Assembly: GCA_964388575.1 (NCBI GenBank)
Contig: CAYMAZ010000012.1
Span: 11,355 to 75,354 of the forward strand
Direction: 5' to 3'
Source of the DNA: CAYMAZ01 sp964388575
GTDB taxonomy: Bacteria; Bacteroidota; Bacteroidia; Bacteroidales; DTU049
Length of the DNA: 64,000 nucleotides
The notes under the pieces are model-generated. The model saw only the letters and a program-made list of their open reading frames with translations. It did not search any database and was not told the DNA's origin. This document shows positions 39,639 through 48,361 of the stretch, one piece after another; position 1 is the stretch's first letter, and every line of letters begins with the position of its first letter. A program made the translations under genes and the position numbers.

Positions 39639-40691
39639 ATGAAAGTTCATAATTATACTTTTTTTCTCCTAACTCTTGCATCACTATTTATATCAAATAT
39701 ACAGGCACAGGTTGTGAAACCCAGAATAACTGCTGTTCAGTCAATCCCCAATTCGCCCTATGGAGAAGAGGACTCAGATGTTGGCTACTGGAATAATCCT
39801 GACACCTGGGATTTGGCAAGAATTCCAACCCACGGTGATACAATCGTTATTCCTGATGGAATAACTGTAAAGATTGTTTTAAATAATCCTAACCCGGGAA
39901 TGTCAAATAACAGGTTATCTAATGCGGTGATAATTGTTCAAAACGGAGGCGGATTAAGTTGGCACCCTTTTATTCCCGGTCCTGCCGGACAGGGTGAAAA
40001 ATTATTTTTGGAATGTAATAGTGTCATGCATGTGGAACAACAGGGATGGTTATGGGGTGACCAGGTGGGTGATAAAATTTCGTATTGCAATAAATATGTC
40101 TGGTCAGGAGATGGTAATCAAAATTTTGGGCCTTATACATGGGGAGAATGGCTCCCTGTTGAACTGATGTTTTTCAGAGCTGAGGTCAATAATAATAATA
40201 TAATCTTGAAATGGAGCACTTTATCAGAAACAAACAATGACTTTTTTGTTCTTGAGAAGGGCAGTTCAGCTCACGATTTCAGTATTATTGCAACAATTCC
40301 CGGTTCCGGAAACTCAAATGTTCCTCAATACTATTCTCATGAAGATCAGACAGAACCCAATACTTTGGTCTATTACCGTCTGTCACAGTATGATTATGAC
40401 GGAACCCAAGAGGTTATCGGCGTGATCACTGCTGCTTCCGGAATTATCCATAAGCAGGAGCTGTTAATGTTTAAAAATCCTGTGACTGCTGATGAACAGA
40501 TCCAACTGACACTATTAAAAGAAATTCAGGGAGTAATCAAAATCATGACACCCGAAGGTAAACTGGTTTATTCCAATGAAATCACTCCGCATTCAGGAAA
40601 CATACAAGTAGGAAATCTTAAGCCGGGGATGTATGTTATAATTCTTGAAACAGAATATCTAAGGGCGTCCTATAAACTTATCGTAATATAA
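39639..40691 (+). CDS. T9SS-exported surface protein, copy 2
   Basis: 350 residues, paralogue of the preceding gene with the same order: signal peptide (ends NIQAQ), a beta-rich passenger with VGYWNNPDTWDLARIPTHGD, the LPVELMFFRAEVNNNN...LKWSTLSETNNDFFVLEK module, and a T9SS sorting domain (GVIKIMTPEGKLVYS, GNLKPGMYVIILET). The W-NNPDTW-x(4)-P-x(2)-GD motif is common in Bacteroidota surface proteins whose passenger starts a beta-helix. It has its own promoter. Function is probably adhesion or surface structure; substrate unknown. Confidence 0.8.
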   Translation: MKVHNYTFFLLTLASLFISNIQAQVVKPRITAVQSIPNSPYGEEDSDVGYWNNPDTWDLARIPTHGDTIVIPDGITVKIVLNNPNPGMSNNRLSNAVIIVQNGGGLSWHPFIPGPAGQGEKLFLECNSVMHVEQQGWLWGDQVGDKISYCNKYVWSGDGNQNFGPYTWGEWLPVELMFFRAEVNNNNIILKWSTLSETNNDFFVLEKGSSAHDFSIIATIPGSGNSNVPQYYSHEDQTEPNTLVYYRLSQYDYDGTQEVIGVITAASGIIHKQELLMFKNPVTADEQIQLTLLKEIQGVIKIMTPEGKLVYSNEITPHSGNIQVGNLKPGMYVIILETEYLRASYKLIVI

Positions 40692-40696
40692 GATTG

Positions 40697-41899
40697 CTAA
40701 ATCCCAATTTCAATCTGTACCATTGCATTCCAGAATGCATTTTCTTCAAATGATACATTATCTGTTCTGATGATCCTGGATAAATTCAATTGCAGCTTTG
40801 TTTTGTGCTGACTAATGTATCTTGTGAATCCGAGCGTATACATATCCTGAACAGGCATATTCAGCCCCTTCATTTGTGATGAAGGTTCAATATGCGAATA
40901 TCTGCCTGCAATTTCCAGATTGTTGAGAAACAAATAACTCAACTGACTATTGAATCCGCTTCCTGTTTGAATAAATTCAATTTCGTTGAAATGATTCATG
41001 GTGACCGGATGATCCGAATTTCTCTGTGCAAATTCAGAAGTAAAACACCATCCGTTGTATTTTAAAATGAGGTCTGCAAAAACAGATTCAATATCACGTT
41101 GCTGAAACAACTCACTTCCTCTTGTCCCGCCAGTTCTGGTGGCATTATCATTATAAGAGTATGCTGCTGCAACAGAGAGTTTTGGCTTGGGCTCTCTTTC
41201 AATGTCGCCTTCAAAATAATCCCCTTTGTTGGTGAATTTGCCAAGTGGAAGAATTTCAATCCTTCCGGTGTAGGCAAGTCCGTTGTCAGTTTTCAGGATA
41301 TTTCTTCCGTCACCTGTGGAAATTGCTCCTTTCAGCTCCCATGCAAACTGCCGGCCGAGAGTGTTGTTGTAATACGCAAATACTCCAAAATCTCTGTCGA
41401 TATTAAAAGTTGCATTGACTATTGATCGGTCTGCAAACTGTTGTGCTCCGCTTGATGTAACCCGCTGTCTGTTTCCGGGAAGTTTTCCCTGACCAAACCC
41501 CATATAAAAATGTTTGTTGAATTTGTAATATACCATCGCATCCCTGATGACATTGGGCACATGTGAGTTGTCCCAATCCTGATCTCCTCTTGAAAATGAA
41601 AGTTGCAGATAATAGGTCAGTTTGGTATTTCTAATAAAACCATCAAAACGAAGCCGGCAGCGTTTTACTGTTGCTTCAAATTCTGAATCATCCCAACCAT
41701 TTTCAAATGTCATTCCGATTCTGTTTTGCATACGGAATCGTAAATTCATTCCAAATGCTGAGTCTGGGGCAAAAAACCCAATCCCGTCATCAAAGCTGAT
41801 AAATGCCTTTTCATCGGTTTCTCTCTGTGCTTTTAGATCTGAATTTGAGCATAGCAATATTAAAATGGCGATAATTGGAAATAGTGTGGAAATTTTCAT
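40697..41899 (-). CDS. Phosphate-selective porin-like (OprO/OprP) outer-membrane protein
   Basis: 400 residues. Signal peptide ends near DLKAQ (residue ~24). The barrel is shown by FRMQNRIGMTFE, VKRCRLRFDGFIRNTKLTYYLQLSF with SRGDQDWDN, and MVYYKFNKHFYMGFGQGKLPGNRQR, the last typical of the OprO/OprP family. It ends in an aromatic-poor strand (VQIEIGI). Such porins in Bacteroidota may take up phosphate or polyphosphate, but specificity is not assured. It is convergent with the T9SS gene (five bases apart) and divergent from lipA-murB. A -7 match (minus-strand TATATTTG, 41914-41921) precedes the ATG by 14 bases. Confidence 0.8.
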   Translation of the reverse strand: MKISTLFPIIAILILLCSNSDLKAQRETDEKAFISFDDGIGFFAPDSAFGMNLRFRMQNRIGMTFENGWDDSEFEATVKRCRLRFDGFIRNTKLTYYLQLSFSRGDQDWDNSHVPNVIRDAMVYYKFNKHFYMGFGQGKLPGNRQRVTSSGAQQFADRSIVNATFNIDRDFGVFAYYNNTLGRQFAWELKGAISTGDGRNILKTDNGLAYTGRIEILPLGKFTNKGDYFEGDIEREPKPKLSVAAAYSYNDNATRTGGTRGSELFQQRDIESVFADLILKYNGWCFTSEFAQRNSDHPVTMNHFNEIEFIQTGSGFNSQLSYLFLNNLEIAGRYSHIEPSSQMKGLNMPVQDMYTLGFTRYISQHKTKLQLNLSRIIRTDNVSFEENAFWNAMVQIEIGI

Positions 41900-41980
41900 A
41901 TTCAGTTTTTTGGCAAATATAAAACGGTTTTTTGTTCAGACAAGCAAAAAATATTGATAATTTCGCATCAGATTTTATGA

Positions 41981-43861
41981 ATGATGAAAATTATCAGAAA
42001 ACCGCATTGGCTAAAAATAAAACTTGGAGGTGGTGAAAACTACAAACAGGTGAAACATCTTGTTGAAGAAAATAATCTGCATACCATCTGCAGCAGCGGA
42101 AAGTGCCCGAATATTGGTGAATGTTGGAGCAAAGGAACTGCAACACTTATGATCCTGGGAGATATCTGTACCAGATCTTGCAGGTTTTGTGCAACCAAAA
42201 CTGGAAAACCCCTGCCTCCTGATCCAAATGAATCTTTAAAAATTGCAAGAACTGTGAAAATTCTCGCGCTGAAGCATGTCGTTATCACTTCAGTGGATCG
42301 TGATGATCTTGAAGATTTTGGAGCGAATCACTGGGCACAAACCATTACTCAATGCCGTGAACAAAATCCTGAGACAGTTATTGAAGTACTTGTTCCTGAT
42401 TTTCAGGGCAGAAAAGATCTTCTTGACATTGTTGCAAATGTAAAACCTGATGTCATGTCGCACAATATTGAGACTGTGCAACGGCTAACACCTCAGGTAC
42501 GCAGCAAGGCAGATTATTTAACCAGCCTGAGAGTACTCAGATATTTTACTGAGAAAAATTTACTCACAAAGTCCGGTTTTATGCTTGGGCTTGGTGAAAC
42601 CCATGAGGAAATCCTGGAAACAATACAGGATATTTATAATGTCGGTTGCCGGATTCTCACAATCGGTCAGTATCTTCAACCCACAGCAGCTCATCTGCCT
42701 GTTGTTGAATACATTCATCCCGAATCCTTTGATTTTTATAAGAAATTTGCCGTTGATCTTGGGTTTGATCAGGTTGAAAGCGCTCCTCTTGTCCGCTCAT
42801 CATACATGGCCGAACAGTCATTTGCAGAAATGTTTGATCAAAAAATGAATCATGTACAGATCAGGAAAAATGAGAGATTGAAAGAAATTCATACATTTGG
42901 TATTGATTGTTTTGCATTGAATTTTGTTGAAATAATTGCAAAAAATCAGTTGGTTCAGTTGTTTACTGAAACGAATATTCCGCAACCTGTTTTCATTCTC
43001 GGAGGTGGCAGCAATGTGCTTTTCAGTGATAATGTTCAGGGAACTGTGATCAGAATGCATACAAAAGGTATTGAAAATGTTTCAAAGGACAATGATGAGG
43101 TTTATGTTAAGGTTGCAGCAGGAGAGGAGTGGGATCATCTGGTCGGGTTTTGCACAAAAAACGGATGGTTCGGACTTGAAAATCTTTCACTGATTCCGGG
43201 AACTGCCGGCGCTTCTCCTGTTCAGAATGTCGGTGCTTTTGGTGTTGAAGCCGGTGATAAAATCCATTCTGTTGAGGTTTTTGACAGAAACACACTTGAA
43301 TTTAAAACATTGACAAACAGTGAATGTAGGTTTGGATACCGCGACAGTCGGTTTAAACATGACTGGAAGGAACAGTATATTGTTACTGAGGTTGTATTTG
43401 CCTTAAGTACTCGACCTGATGTGAATATTGAATATGAAGCATTGCGGAGCGAACTCTCAGAAAAAGAAAATATCACACCTTCTGATGTCAGGGCAGCAGT
43501 CATCAACATCAGACGCAGCAGACTCCCTGATGTTAATGAACTTGGAAATGCCGGAAGTTTCTTTAAAAATCCTGTTGTTTCTTCAGAGCAGTTTTTGCTG
43601 ATTCAACAAAAATTTCCTGCAATTGTACATTACCCGGCGGGTGAAAATCTTGTAAAACTGGCTGCAGGATGGATGATTGAACAGGCAGGTTGGAAAGGCA
43701 AAAAACATGGTCAAGCCGGAGTTCATGAGAAACAGGCATTGGTCTTAGTCAATTGCGGTCAGGCCACTTCAAAGGAAGTACTTGAGCTGTCTTCACTCGT
43801 TCAGGATTCCGTTAGACAAATGTTTGGTGTTGAACTTGAACGAGAAGTTATTATTGTTTAG
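41981..43861 (+). CDS. lipA-murB: Lipoyl synthase fused to UDP-N-acetylmuramate dehydrogenase (LipA-MurB)
   Basis: 626 residues in one open frame. Residues 1-288 are lipoyl synthase: CSSGKCPNIGEC (auxiliary cluster), CTRSCRFC (radical SAM cluster) and the C-terminal RSSY serine. Residues 289-626 are MurB: HTFGIDC, GGGSNVL, IPGTAGASPVQNVGAFG and NAGSFFKNP with the catalytic Ser. The junction is FDQK-MNHVQ. Met289 is where MurB should start, and it follows a run of six A (42840-42845). With five A instead, lipA would end in TGA overlapping the murB ATG (ATGA), the classical coupled layout. So this is either a real fusion or two overlapping genes joined by one extra base in the homopolymer. Confidence 0.88.
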   Translation: MMKIIRKPHWLKIKLGGGENYKQVKHLVEENNLHTICSSGKCPNIGECWSKGTATLMILGDICTRSCRFCATKTGKPLPPDPNESLKIARTVKILALKHVVITSVDRDDLEDFGANHWAQTITQCREQNPETVIEVLVPDFQGRKDLLDIVANVKPDVMSHNIETVQRLTPQVRSKADYLTSLRVLRYFTEKNLLTKSGFMLGLGETHEEILETIQDIYNVGCRILTIGQYLQPTAAHLPVVEYIHPESFDFYKKFAVDLGFDQVESAPLVRSSYMAEQSFAEMFDQKMNHVQIRKNERLKEIHTFGIDCFALNFVEIIAKNQLVQLFTETNIPQPVFILGGGSNVLFSDNVQGTVIRMHTKGIENVSKDNDEVYVKVAAGEEWDHLVGFCTKNGWFGLENLSLIPGTAGASPVQNVGAFGVEAGDKIHSVEVFDRNTLEFKTLTNSECRFGYRDSRFKHDWKEQYIVTEVVFALSTRPDVNIEYEALRSELSEKENITPSDVRAAVINIRRSRLPDVNELGNAGSFFKNPVVSSEQFLLIQQKFPAIVHYPAGENLVKLAAGWMIEQAGWKGKKHGQAGVHEKQALVLVNCGQATSKEVLELSSLVQDSVRQMFGVELEREVIIV

Positions 43862-43902
43862 AATTTCCCAGAGAAATATCGAAAATTGGAAGAAAACCGA
43901 AA

Positions 43903-44394
43903 TTATTGTTTGTCATATTTCATGACATCTTCGGAAAAATAAACGAGTTCAACCCCCGCAGTTTGAAACATTTCTTCACTTTCTCCACCAGCGTGATATT
44001 TTTTTTCACAAACAACTCTTACAATACCACAGTTGATAATGAGCATTGCACATGTTCTGCATGGTGTCATGCGACAGTAAAGCGTTGACCCATCGAGCGG
44101 AATACCAAGTCTCGCCGCCTGGGTAATGGCATTCTGTTCGGCATGAACAGTTCTAACACAATGTGTTGTAACATGTCCGTCTTCATGAACAATTTGCTTT
44201 AGCTGATGACCAACATCATCACAGTGGGGGAGTCCTCTGGGTGATCCAACATAACCGGTTACAAGTATCTGTTTGTCTTTAACAATCACACATCCACTTC
44301 TTCCACGGTCACAGGTGGCACGCTTTGCAACAGTGTCAGCAATTTCCATGAAATATTCGTCCCAACTTGGTCTTTGATATTTTCCCATAATCAT
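43903..44394 (-). CDS. dCMP deaminase
   Basis: 163 residues of the cytidine/deoxycytidylate deaminase family. The zinc motifs are HAEQNAITQAA (HAE) and MTPCRTCAMLI (PCxxC), with a further Cys/His-rich region (RATCDRGRSGCVIVKD) in the N-terminal part, typical of ComEB-type dCMP deaminases. It makes dUMP for thymidylate synthesis. Its first four bases overlap the end of the P-loop kinase gene (ATGA-type), so the two are cotranslated. The pair resembles the two-domain order of fungal and DcdV-type proteins, which join a P-loop kinase domain to a deaminase. Confidence 0.9.
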   Translation of the reverse strand: MIMGKYQRPSWDEYFMEIADTVAKRATCDRGRSGCVIVKDKQILVTGYVGSPRGLPHCDDVGHQLKQIVHEDGHVTTHCVRTVHAEQNAITQAARLGIPLDGSTLYCRMTPCRTCAMLIINCGIVRVVCEKKYHAGGESEEMFQTAGVELVYFSEDVMKYDKQ

Positions 44395-44948
44395 GTATCA
44401 ATTCTATTGAAAACATTGTCAATTTGCTGGTGCAATTCTTCTATACTGCCATTGTTTTCCAGAAGAAAATCTGCCTGATCCATACACGCTCTGATATTCT
44501 GTGCATTTGGATCAACGGATGTCAACTCCCGGAGTTCATTGGCCAAAAATTCATCATAACTGATGTGATCAGTTTCAGATTGTCTATCCTGAATCCGACT
44601 GTATCTGATTTCCGGGGCAGCATCGACGGCAATCAGAAAAAAAGTTCCCAGTTTTCTCAGGCCATCAATTTCTCCTGTGTTTCGAATGCTTTCAATGATG
44701 GTGTTGTTTCCAGATGTTGTTGCACGAAGATACAATTGTTCAACAATATGGGAATTTCCATGGAATCGTCTCAGTTCGTTGGCCACAGAAACCATGTTAT
44801 CCCGGTTTTCAGCCAATCCTCTTTTACGAATAATTTCCAGCAGGAATTCTCTTACAGAGAAATGAGTGAATCCCCAGTTATTGACAAGATATTCAACGAT
44901 AGTTCCTTTCCCTGCACCAAGCGTCCCGGTGATTCCGATAATCAGCAT
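44391..44948 (-). CDS. P-loop nucleoside/nucleotide kinase-like protein
   Basis: 185 residues. P-loop GITGTLGAGKGT near residues 4-15, and a central VDAAPEIRYSRIQDR segment like the lid region of dephospho-CoA or deoxynucleoside kinases. The substrate is not determined. It is seven bases downstream of the LOG-family gene and overlaps the dCMP deaminase gene, so a role in deoxynucleotide metabolism is likely by context. Kinase plus dCMP deaminase in this order recalls the fused DcdV/Dcd1-type architecture; a defence role is only a possibility. Confidence 0.75.
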   Translation of the reverse strand: MLIIGITGTLGAGKGTIVEYLVNNWGFTHFSVREFLLEIIRKRGLAENRDNMVSVANELRRFHGNSHIVEQLYLRATTSGNNTIIESIRNTGEIDGLRKLGTFFLIAVDAAPEIRYSRIQDRQSETDHISYDEFLANELRELTSVDPNAQNIRACMDQADFLLENNGSIEELHQQIDNVFNRIDT

Positions 44949-44955
44949 TATTTAT

Positions 44956-45552
44956 TCAGAATTTATTGTTTTTTCTCAGTTCGTCTACCCAACTTTCAAC
45001 CTTTACTGGCTGATGGTCAATTAATTTCTTATGGAAGAGGGTTGGATCTGATTCTATAACGAGAGATTCAAAATGCTCCCTTCGTAGGAATTTTTCGTTG
45101 ACCATGTGTACCAGCATATCTATTAATTTGTCATAATATCCGTTGATATTCAAAATACCTAAAGGTTTGTTGATGGTTTCCAGCTGTAATGCTGTGAACA
45201 TTTCGAAGAATTCATCAAGTGTGCCGATTCCCCCTGGGAGTATGGCAAAAGCATCAGAAAGCTTCATAAGAAGTGCCTTGCGCTCAAACATGTCTTTGAC
45301 AATATGCAATTCGTTGAGCTTGTCATGTACAACTTCCTTTTCGTGAAGAAATCCCGGAGCAACACCAATGACATACCCCGAGCTTTTCAACGCGCTGTCT
45401 GCCAAAATCCCCATAATGCCTGTCCTGCCTCCTCCATATATGATACGGATTTTTTGTTCTGCCAGAATTTTTGCATATTCTGCAGATGCAACTTCATATT
45501 CATGACCATTTCCTTTGCTGCTACCGCAAAAAATTCCTACAGATGTAATCAT
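44956..45552 (-). CDS. LOG family protein (nucleotide 5'-monophosphate phosphoribohydrolase)
   Basis: 198 residues, TIGR00730/LOG family length. Signatures: VGIFCGSSKGN at the start, IYGGGRTGIMG near residue 40, and LPGGIGTLDEFFE near 105, the two motifs that bind the phosphate and perform N-glycosidic cleavage. Members release bases from nucleoside monophosphates (cytokinin-type or AMP). It is first in a minus-strand trio with the P-loop kinase and dCMP deaminase, separated from the kinase by seven bases. Confidence 0.88.
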   Translation of the reverse strand: MITSVGIFCGSSKGNGHEYEVASAEYAKILAEQKIRIIYGGGRTGIMGILADSALKSSGYVIGVAPGFLHEKEVVHDKLNELHIVKDMFERKALLMKLSDAFAILPGGIGTLDEFFEMFTALQLETINKPLGILNINGYYDKLIDMLVHMVNEKFLRREHFESLVIESDPTLFHKKLIDHQPVKVESWVDELRKNNKF

Positions 45553-45608
45553 TTTGATTTTAAATTTCTGGTGAACCGAACCATGAGTTAAATTCTGATT
45601 TCGGGTTT

Positions 45609-46709
45609 TTATTCTTTGTAAAAGGGAAGCTTGACGATGACAGCTTTGCTGAGTTTTCCTCTGACATCAACATATATTTCCATTCCGATCTTTGCGAATT
45701 CAGCATCGATGTATCCCATACCGATTGCTTTTTTCACTGAAGGACCCATGGTTCCTGATGTCACTTCTCCGATCACATTTCCCTGTGCATCCGTGATGTT
45801 GTAATGTTGCCTCGGAATGGCCCTGTCTATCATCTCAAATCCGCGTAGTGACTTTTGTAATCCGGACTGCTTTTGCTGTAAAAGAGAGTCAGAATGAATA
45901 AATTTATTTTTATCATTAAATTTTGTGATCCATCCCAAACCTGCTTCCAATGGAGAGGTTGTGTCATTAATGTCATTTCCGTATAGACAAAAGCCCATTT
46001 CAAGCCTGAGTGTATCCCGGGCAGCCAATCCAATGGGTTTGATGTCAAATTCTCTTCCTGCTTCAAAAACAGCCTGCCAGATTTTTTCAGCTGCATTATT
46101 GTCCATATAGATTTCACAACCACCTGAACCTGTATACCCTGTTGTTGAAAAGATGACTTCGGATCCTTCGATCATAAATTTCTTGAAAGTATAGTATTCC
46201 ATATTTTCAACCGGTTCAGGACAAATCTTTTGCATCGCTTTCAGTGCCAAAGGTCCCTGAACAGCAAGTTGTGCAATTTCATCAGATGCGTTGTAGAGAT
46301 CTTTGCCAATTTCAAGATTGAATTTTGGTGCAAATTTGCACAGCCAGTTCCAATCTTTATCAATGTTTGAAGCATTGACCACAAGCAGATATGTTTCAGT
46401 GTTAATCTGGTAAACCAGTAAATCATCCACAATTCCACCTTCTTCGTTTGGGAAACAGGAGTATTGCACTTTCCCGTCATATAAAACACTGACATCGTTA
46501 CTGGTTACATATTGTGTAAATGCTTGTGCATTCGGACCCTTCACCCAGATCTCACCCATGTGGGACACATCAAATACACCAAGCTTGGTGCGGACATGTT
46601 CGTGCTCTGCGTTGACACCTTCATATTGCAAAGGCATGTAATATCCAGCAAATGGAACCATCTTGGCTCCAAGTCCTTCATGAAATCTAGTAAATGCTGT
46701 ATGTTTCAT
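45609..46709 (-). CDS. gcvT: Glycine cleavage system aminomethyltransferase (T protein)
   Basis: 366 residues. The start MKHTAFTRFHEGLGAKMVPF with AGYYMPLQY is the T-protein opening; VFDVSHMGEIWVKG and GGIVDDLLVY follow, and the C-terminus holds GEVTSGTMGPSVKKAIGMGY. It transfers the methylene group to tetrahydrofolate during glycine breakdown, feeding one-carbon metabolism that also involves glyA at 62.7 kb. The other glycine-cleavage genes are not adjacent. A -7 match (minus-strand TACTTTTG, 46747-46754) lies 37 bases upstream of the ATG. Confidence 0.95.
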   Translation of the reverse strand: MKHTAFTRFHEGLGAKMVPFAGYYMPLQYEGVNAEHEHVRTKLGVFDVSHMGEIWVKGPNAQAFTQYVTSNDVSVLYDGKVQYSCFPNEEGGIVDDLLVYQINTETYLLVVNASNIDKDWNWLCKFAPKFNLEIGKDLYNASDEIAQLAVQGPLALKAMQKICPEPVENMEYYTFKKFMIEGSEVIFSTTGYTGSGGCEIYMDNNAAEKIWQAVFEAGREFDIKPIGLAARDTLRLEMGFCLYGNDINDTTSPLEAGLGWITKFNDKNKFIHSDSLLQQKQSGLQKSLRGFEMIDRAIPRQHYNITDAQGNVIGEVTSGTMGPSVKKAIGMGYIDAEFAKIGMEIYVDVRGKLSKAVIVKLPFYKE

Positions 46710-46790
46710 AATATTTTGAAAATTTAAAAATGAATAGTTTTGAATGCAAAAGTAAGGGTTTTTTCAGAAGTTTTTGTGAATATGTTTCGA

Positions 46791-47810
46791 TTAGTCAAGA
46801 CTGTTGTCTGATAAGTATTTGATGATTTCTGTTACTTCAAGTTCATTCATGCATTTGAAATGCTTTTTCGGGCATTTTTGAAATCCCAGTTTTGAACATG
46901 GACGACACGAAAGATTATTTTCTTCAATGATTGCTGGTTGTGGGTTAAAGCCTTCAGGAAGAAGGGGAGTCATTCCAAATGCAGGAATTGTATTTCCCCA
47001 CAGTGATATAACAGGTTTTTTTAAAGCTGATCCTATGTGCATCATTCCAGTGTCATTGCTGATCAGGAAACGACTTTTACCAATGAGATATGCTGATTGC
47101 TCAACAGCAATTTTTCCGCAGCAGTTCAGACTCATTTTGCCAAGTGTACGACTGATGATTTCACCGTTGGTCTGATCTGAATTCCCTCCGGTTAGGATTA
47201 CAGGCTTATTGATCGCATTACAGATTTCTACAACTTTGTGAGTGGGACAACGTTTTGTAAAATAGGAACCTCCTATGGAAAAAACATAAAAATTTGGATT
47301 TGTTTGAATAAACAACTGTATGTTTTCCGGGATTGAGATTTCTGAGGAATGGTAGTAATCAAGACCGTTTCCGTCATACGTGACGCTCAGTTTCCTGAGG
47401 GCATGAATCATCCTGTTGACAATATGTACATCGGGGAGCCTGTTGTATTTCAAACTGACGACCAGCCATTTTCTGAAGTTAAGTTTTGGAAATGTGAAAA
47501 AGGGTATTCTCAGCTTCATCCGAAGCAAAAAGGTGCGCATGTTTCGATGCAGATCCACAACAAAGTCATAGTGTTCTTTTTTCAGTTGACCAATAACTTC
47601 ATTCAGACTTTGGTCAATGACAAATATGGTTTCAATGTTTGGATTGTTGACCAGGAGATTCAGATATTTTTTCTTGGTCAGAAAATGAATTTCATTTTCA
47701 GGATATCGATTTTTTAAACATCTGATTACCGGAGTTGTAAGAATAATATCTCCAATCGAACTAAAACGAACGACCAGAATTTTTTTCTTTTTCAGAGCGT
47801 GTTCGGACAT
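46791..47810 (-). CDS. Glycosyltransferase family 9 (heptosyltransferase-like)
   Basis: 339 residues. The GT9 pattern is visible: VVRFSSIGDIILTTPVIR near the N-terminus, VVDLHRNMRTFLLR, VFSIGGSYFTKRCP for the middle, and FLISNDTGMMHIGSALKKPV for the donor-site region. Late in the protein is a Cys cluster (CRPCSKLGFQKCPKKHFKC), often seen in this family. It likely transfers heptose to the lipopolysaccharide inner core at the cytoplasmic membrane face; acceptor is uncertain. The KYEEGP-family lipoprotein lies just upstream on the same strand. Confidence 0.85.
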   Translation of the reverse strand: MSEHALKKKKILVVRFSSIGDIILTTPVIRCLKNRYPENEIHFLTKKKYLNLLVNNPNIETIFVIDQSLNEVIGQLKKEHYDFVVDLHRNMRTFLLRMKLRIPFFTFPKLNFRKWLVVSLKYNRLPDVHIVNRMIHALRKLSVTYDGNGLDYYHSSEISIPENIQLFIQTNPNFYVFSIGGSYFTKRCPTHKVVEICNAINKPVILTGGNSDQTNGEIISRTLGKMSLNCCGKIAVEQSAYLIGKSRFLISNDTGMMHIGSALKKPVISLWGNTIPAFGMTPLLPEGFNPQPAIIEENNLSCRPCSKLGFQKCPKKHFKCMNELEVTEIIKYLSDNSLD

Positions 47811-47847
47811 GTTGATGTATCACCCAGGAAAAGAGGTGCTGACAAAT

Positions 47848-48264
47848 TTACTTTTTTACTTTCCAGTGAAATTCATAATCCTTTTCGTCCTCAGTAGTAG
47901 TGTACCAGAATTCTTTACTGGTAAGTCTCCGGATTCTGATGACCTGGATTTTTTCAATTTCAAGGAGTTTGTATGTTAACACGAGAGTTTCCTTGTCTTC
48001 GCCCCATTCCCATCCTTTAGCAATGATGACCTCGTTTACGGTTTCTTTAAGTGAACCATAATCCAGAAAAAGAAGCGTATGGTTTGGCTTCAGGAGCTGA
48101 TAATCAATTGTAATATCAATATCGTTTTCAATCACCTTTTCAACAACCCATTCTCTGGCCAGACGATTTGTTTTTGATTTCAGTGAAAATCCCGGACCTT
48201 CCTCATATTTTCCGCATGATGCTGTTATGATAAGAACCATTGCAATAAAAACAATTTTTTTCAT
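47848..48264 (-). CDS. Small lipoprotein, KYEEGP family (second copy)
   Basis: 138 residues from the Met at 48264; an upstream in-frame Met at 48300 adds 12 residues ahead of a complete signal peptide and is less likely. The signal MKKIVFIAMVLIITASCGKY has its lipobox Cys at 17. The mature start CGKYEEGPGFSLKSKTNRLA parallels CSKYEEGP at 1149-1652, and both keep a Trp soon afterwards. Function is unknown. The gene is 37 bases upstream of the GT9 gene. Confidence 0.65.
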   Translation of the reverse strand: MKKIVFIAMVLIITASCGKYEEGPGFSLKSKTNRLAREWVVEKVIENDIDITIDYQLLKPNHTLLFLDYGSLKETVNEVIIAKGWEWGEDKETLVLTYKLLEIEKIQVIRIRRLTSKEFWYTTTEDEKDYEFHWKVKK

Positions 48265-48341
48265 AGTCTGCTGTTTGAGTTTACCAATGCAAACGTACAA
48301 TTTTTTTTAATATGGTTGTAGTTTGTTGTAAAAAAAACTTG

Positions 48342-48349
48342 TAGGTTTG
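48342..48349 (+). promoter_or_regulatory. -7 element of tatD
   Basis: TAGGTTTG fits TAnnTTTG, with TTTG at 48322-48325 (16-base spacer). It overlaps the in-frame TTG at 48347, which supports the ATG at 48362 as the true start and implies a very short leader. Confidence 0.4.
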
Positions 48350-48361
48350 CTAAAAAAAAGT

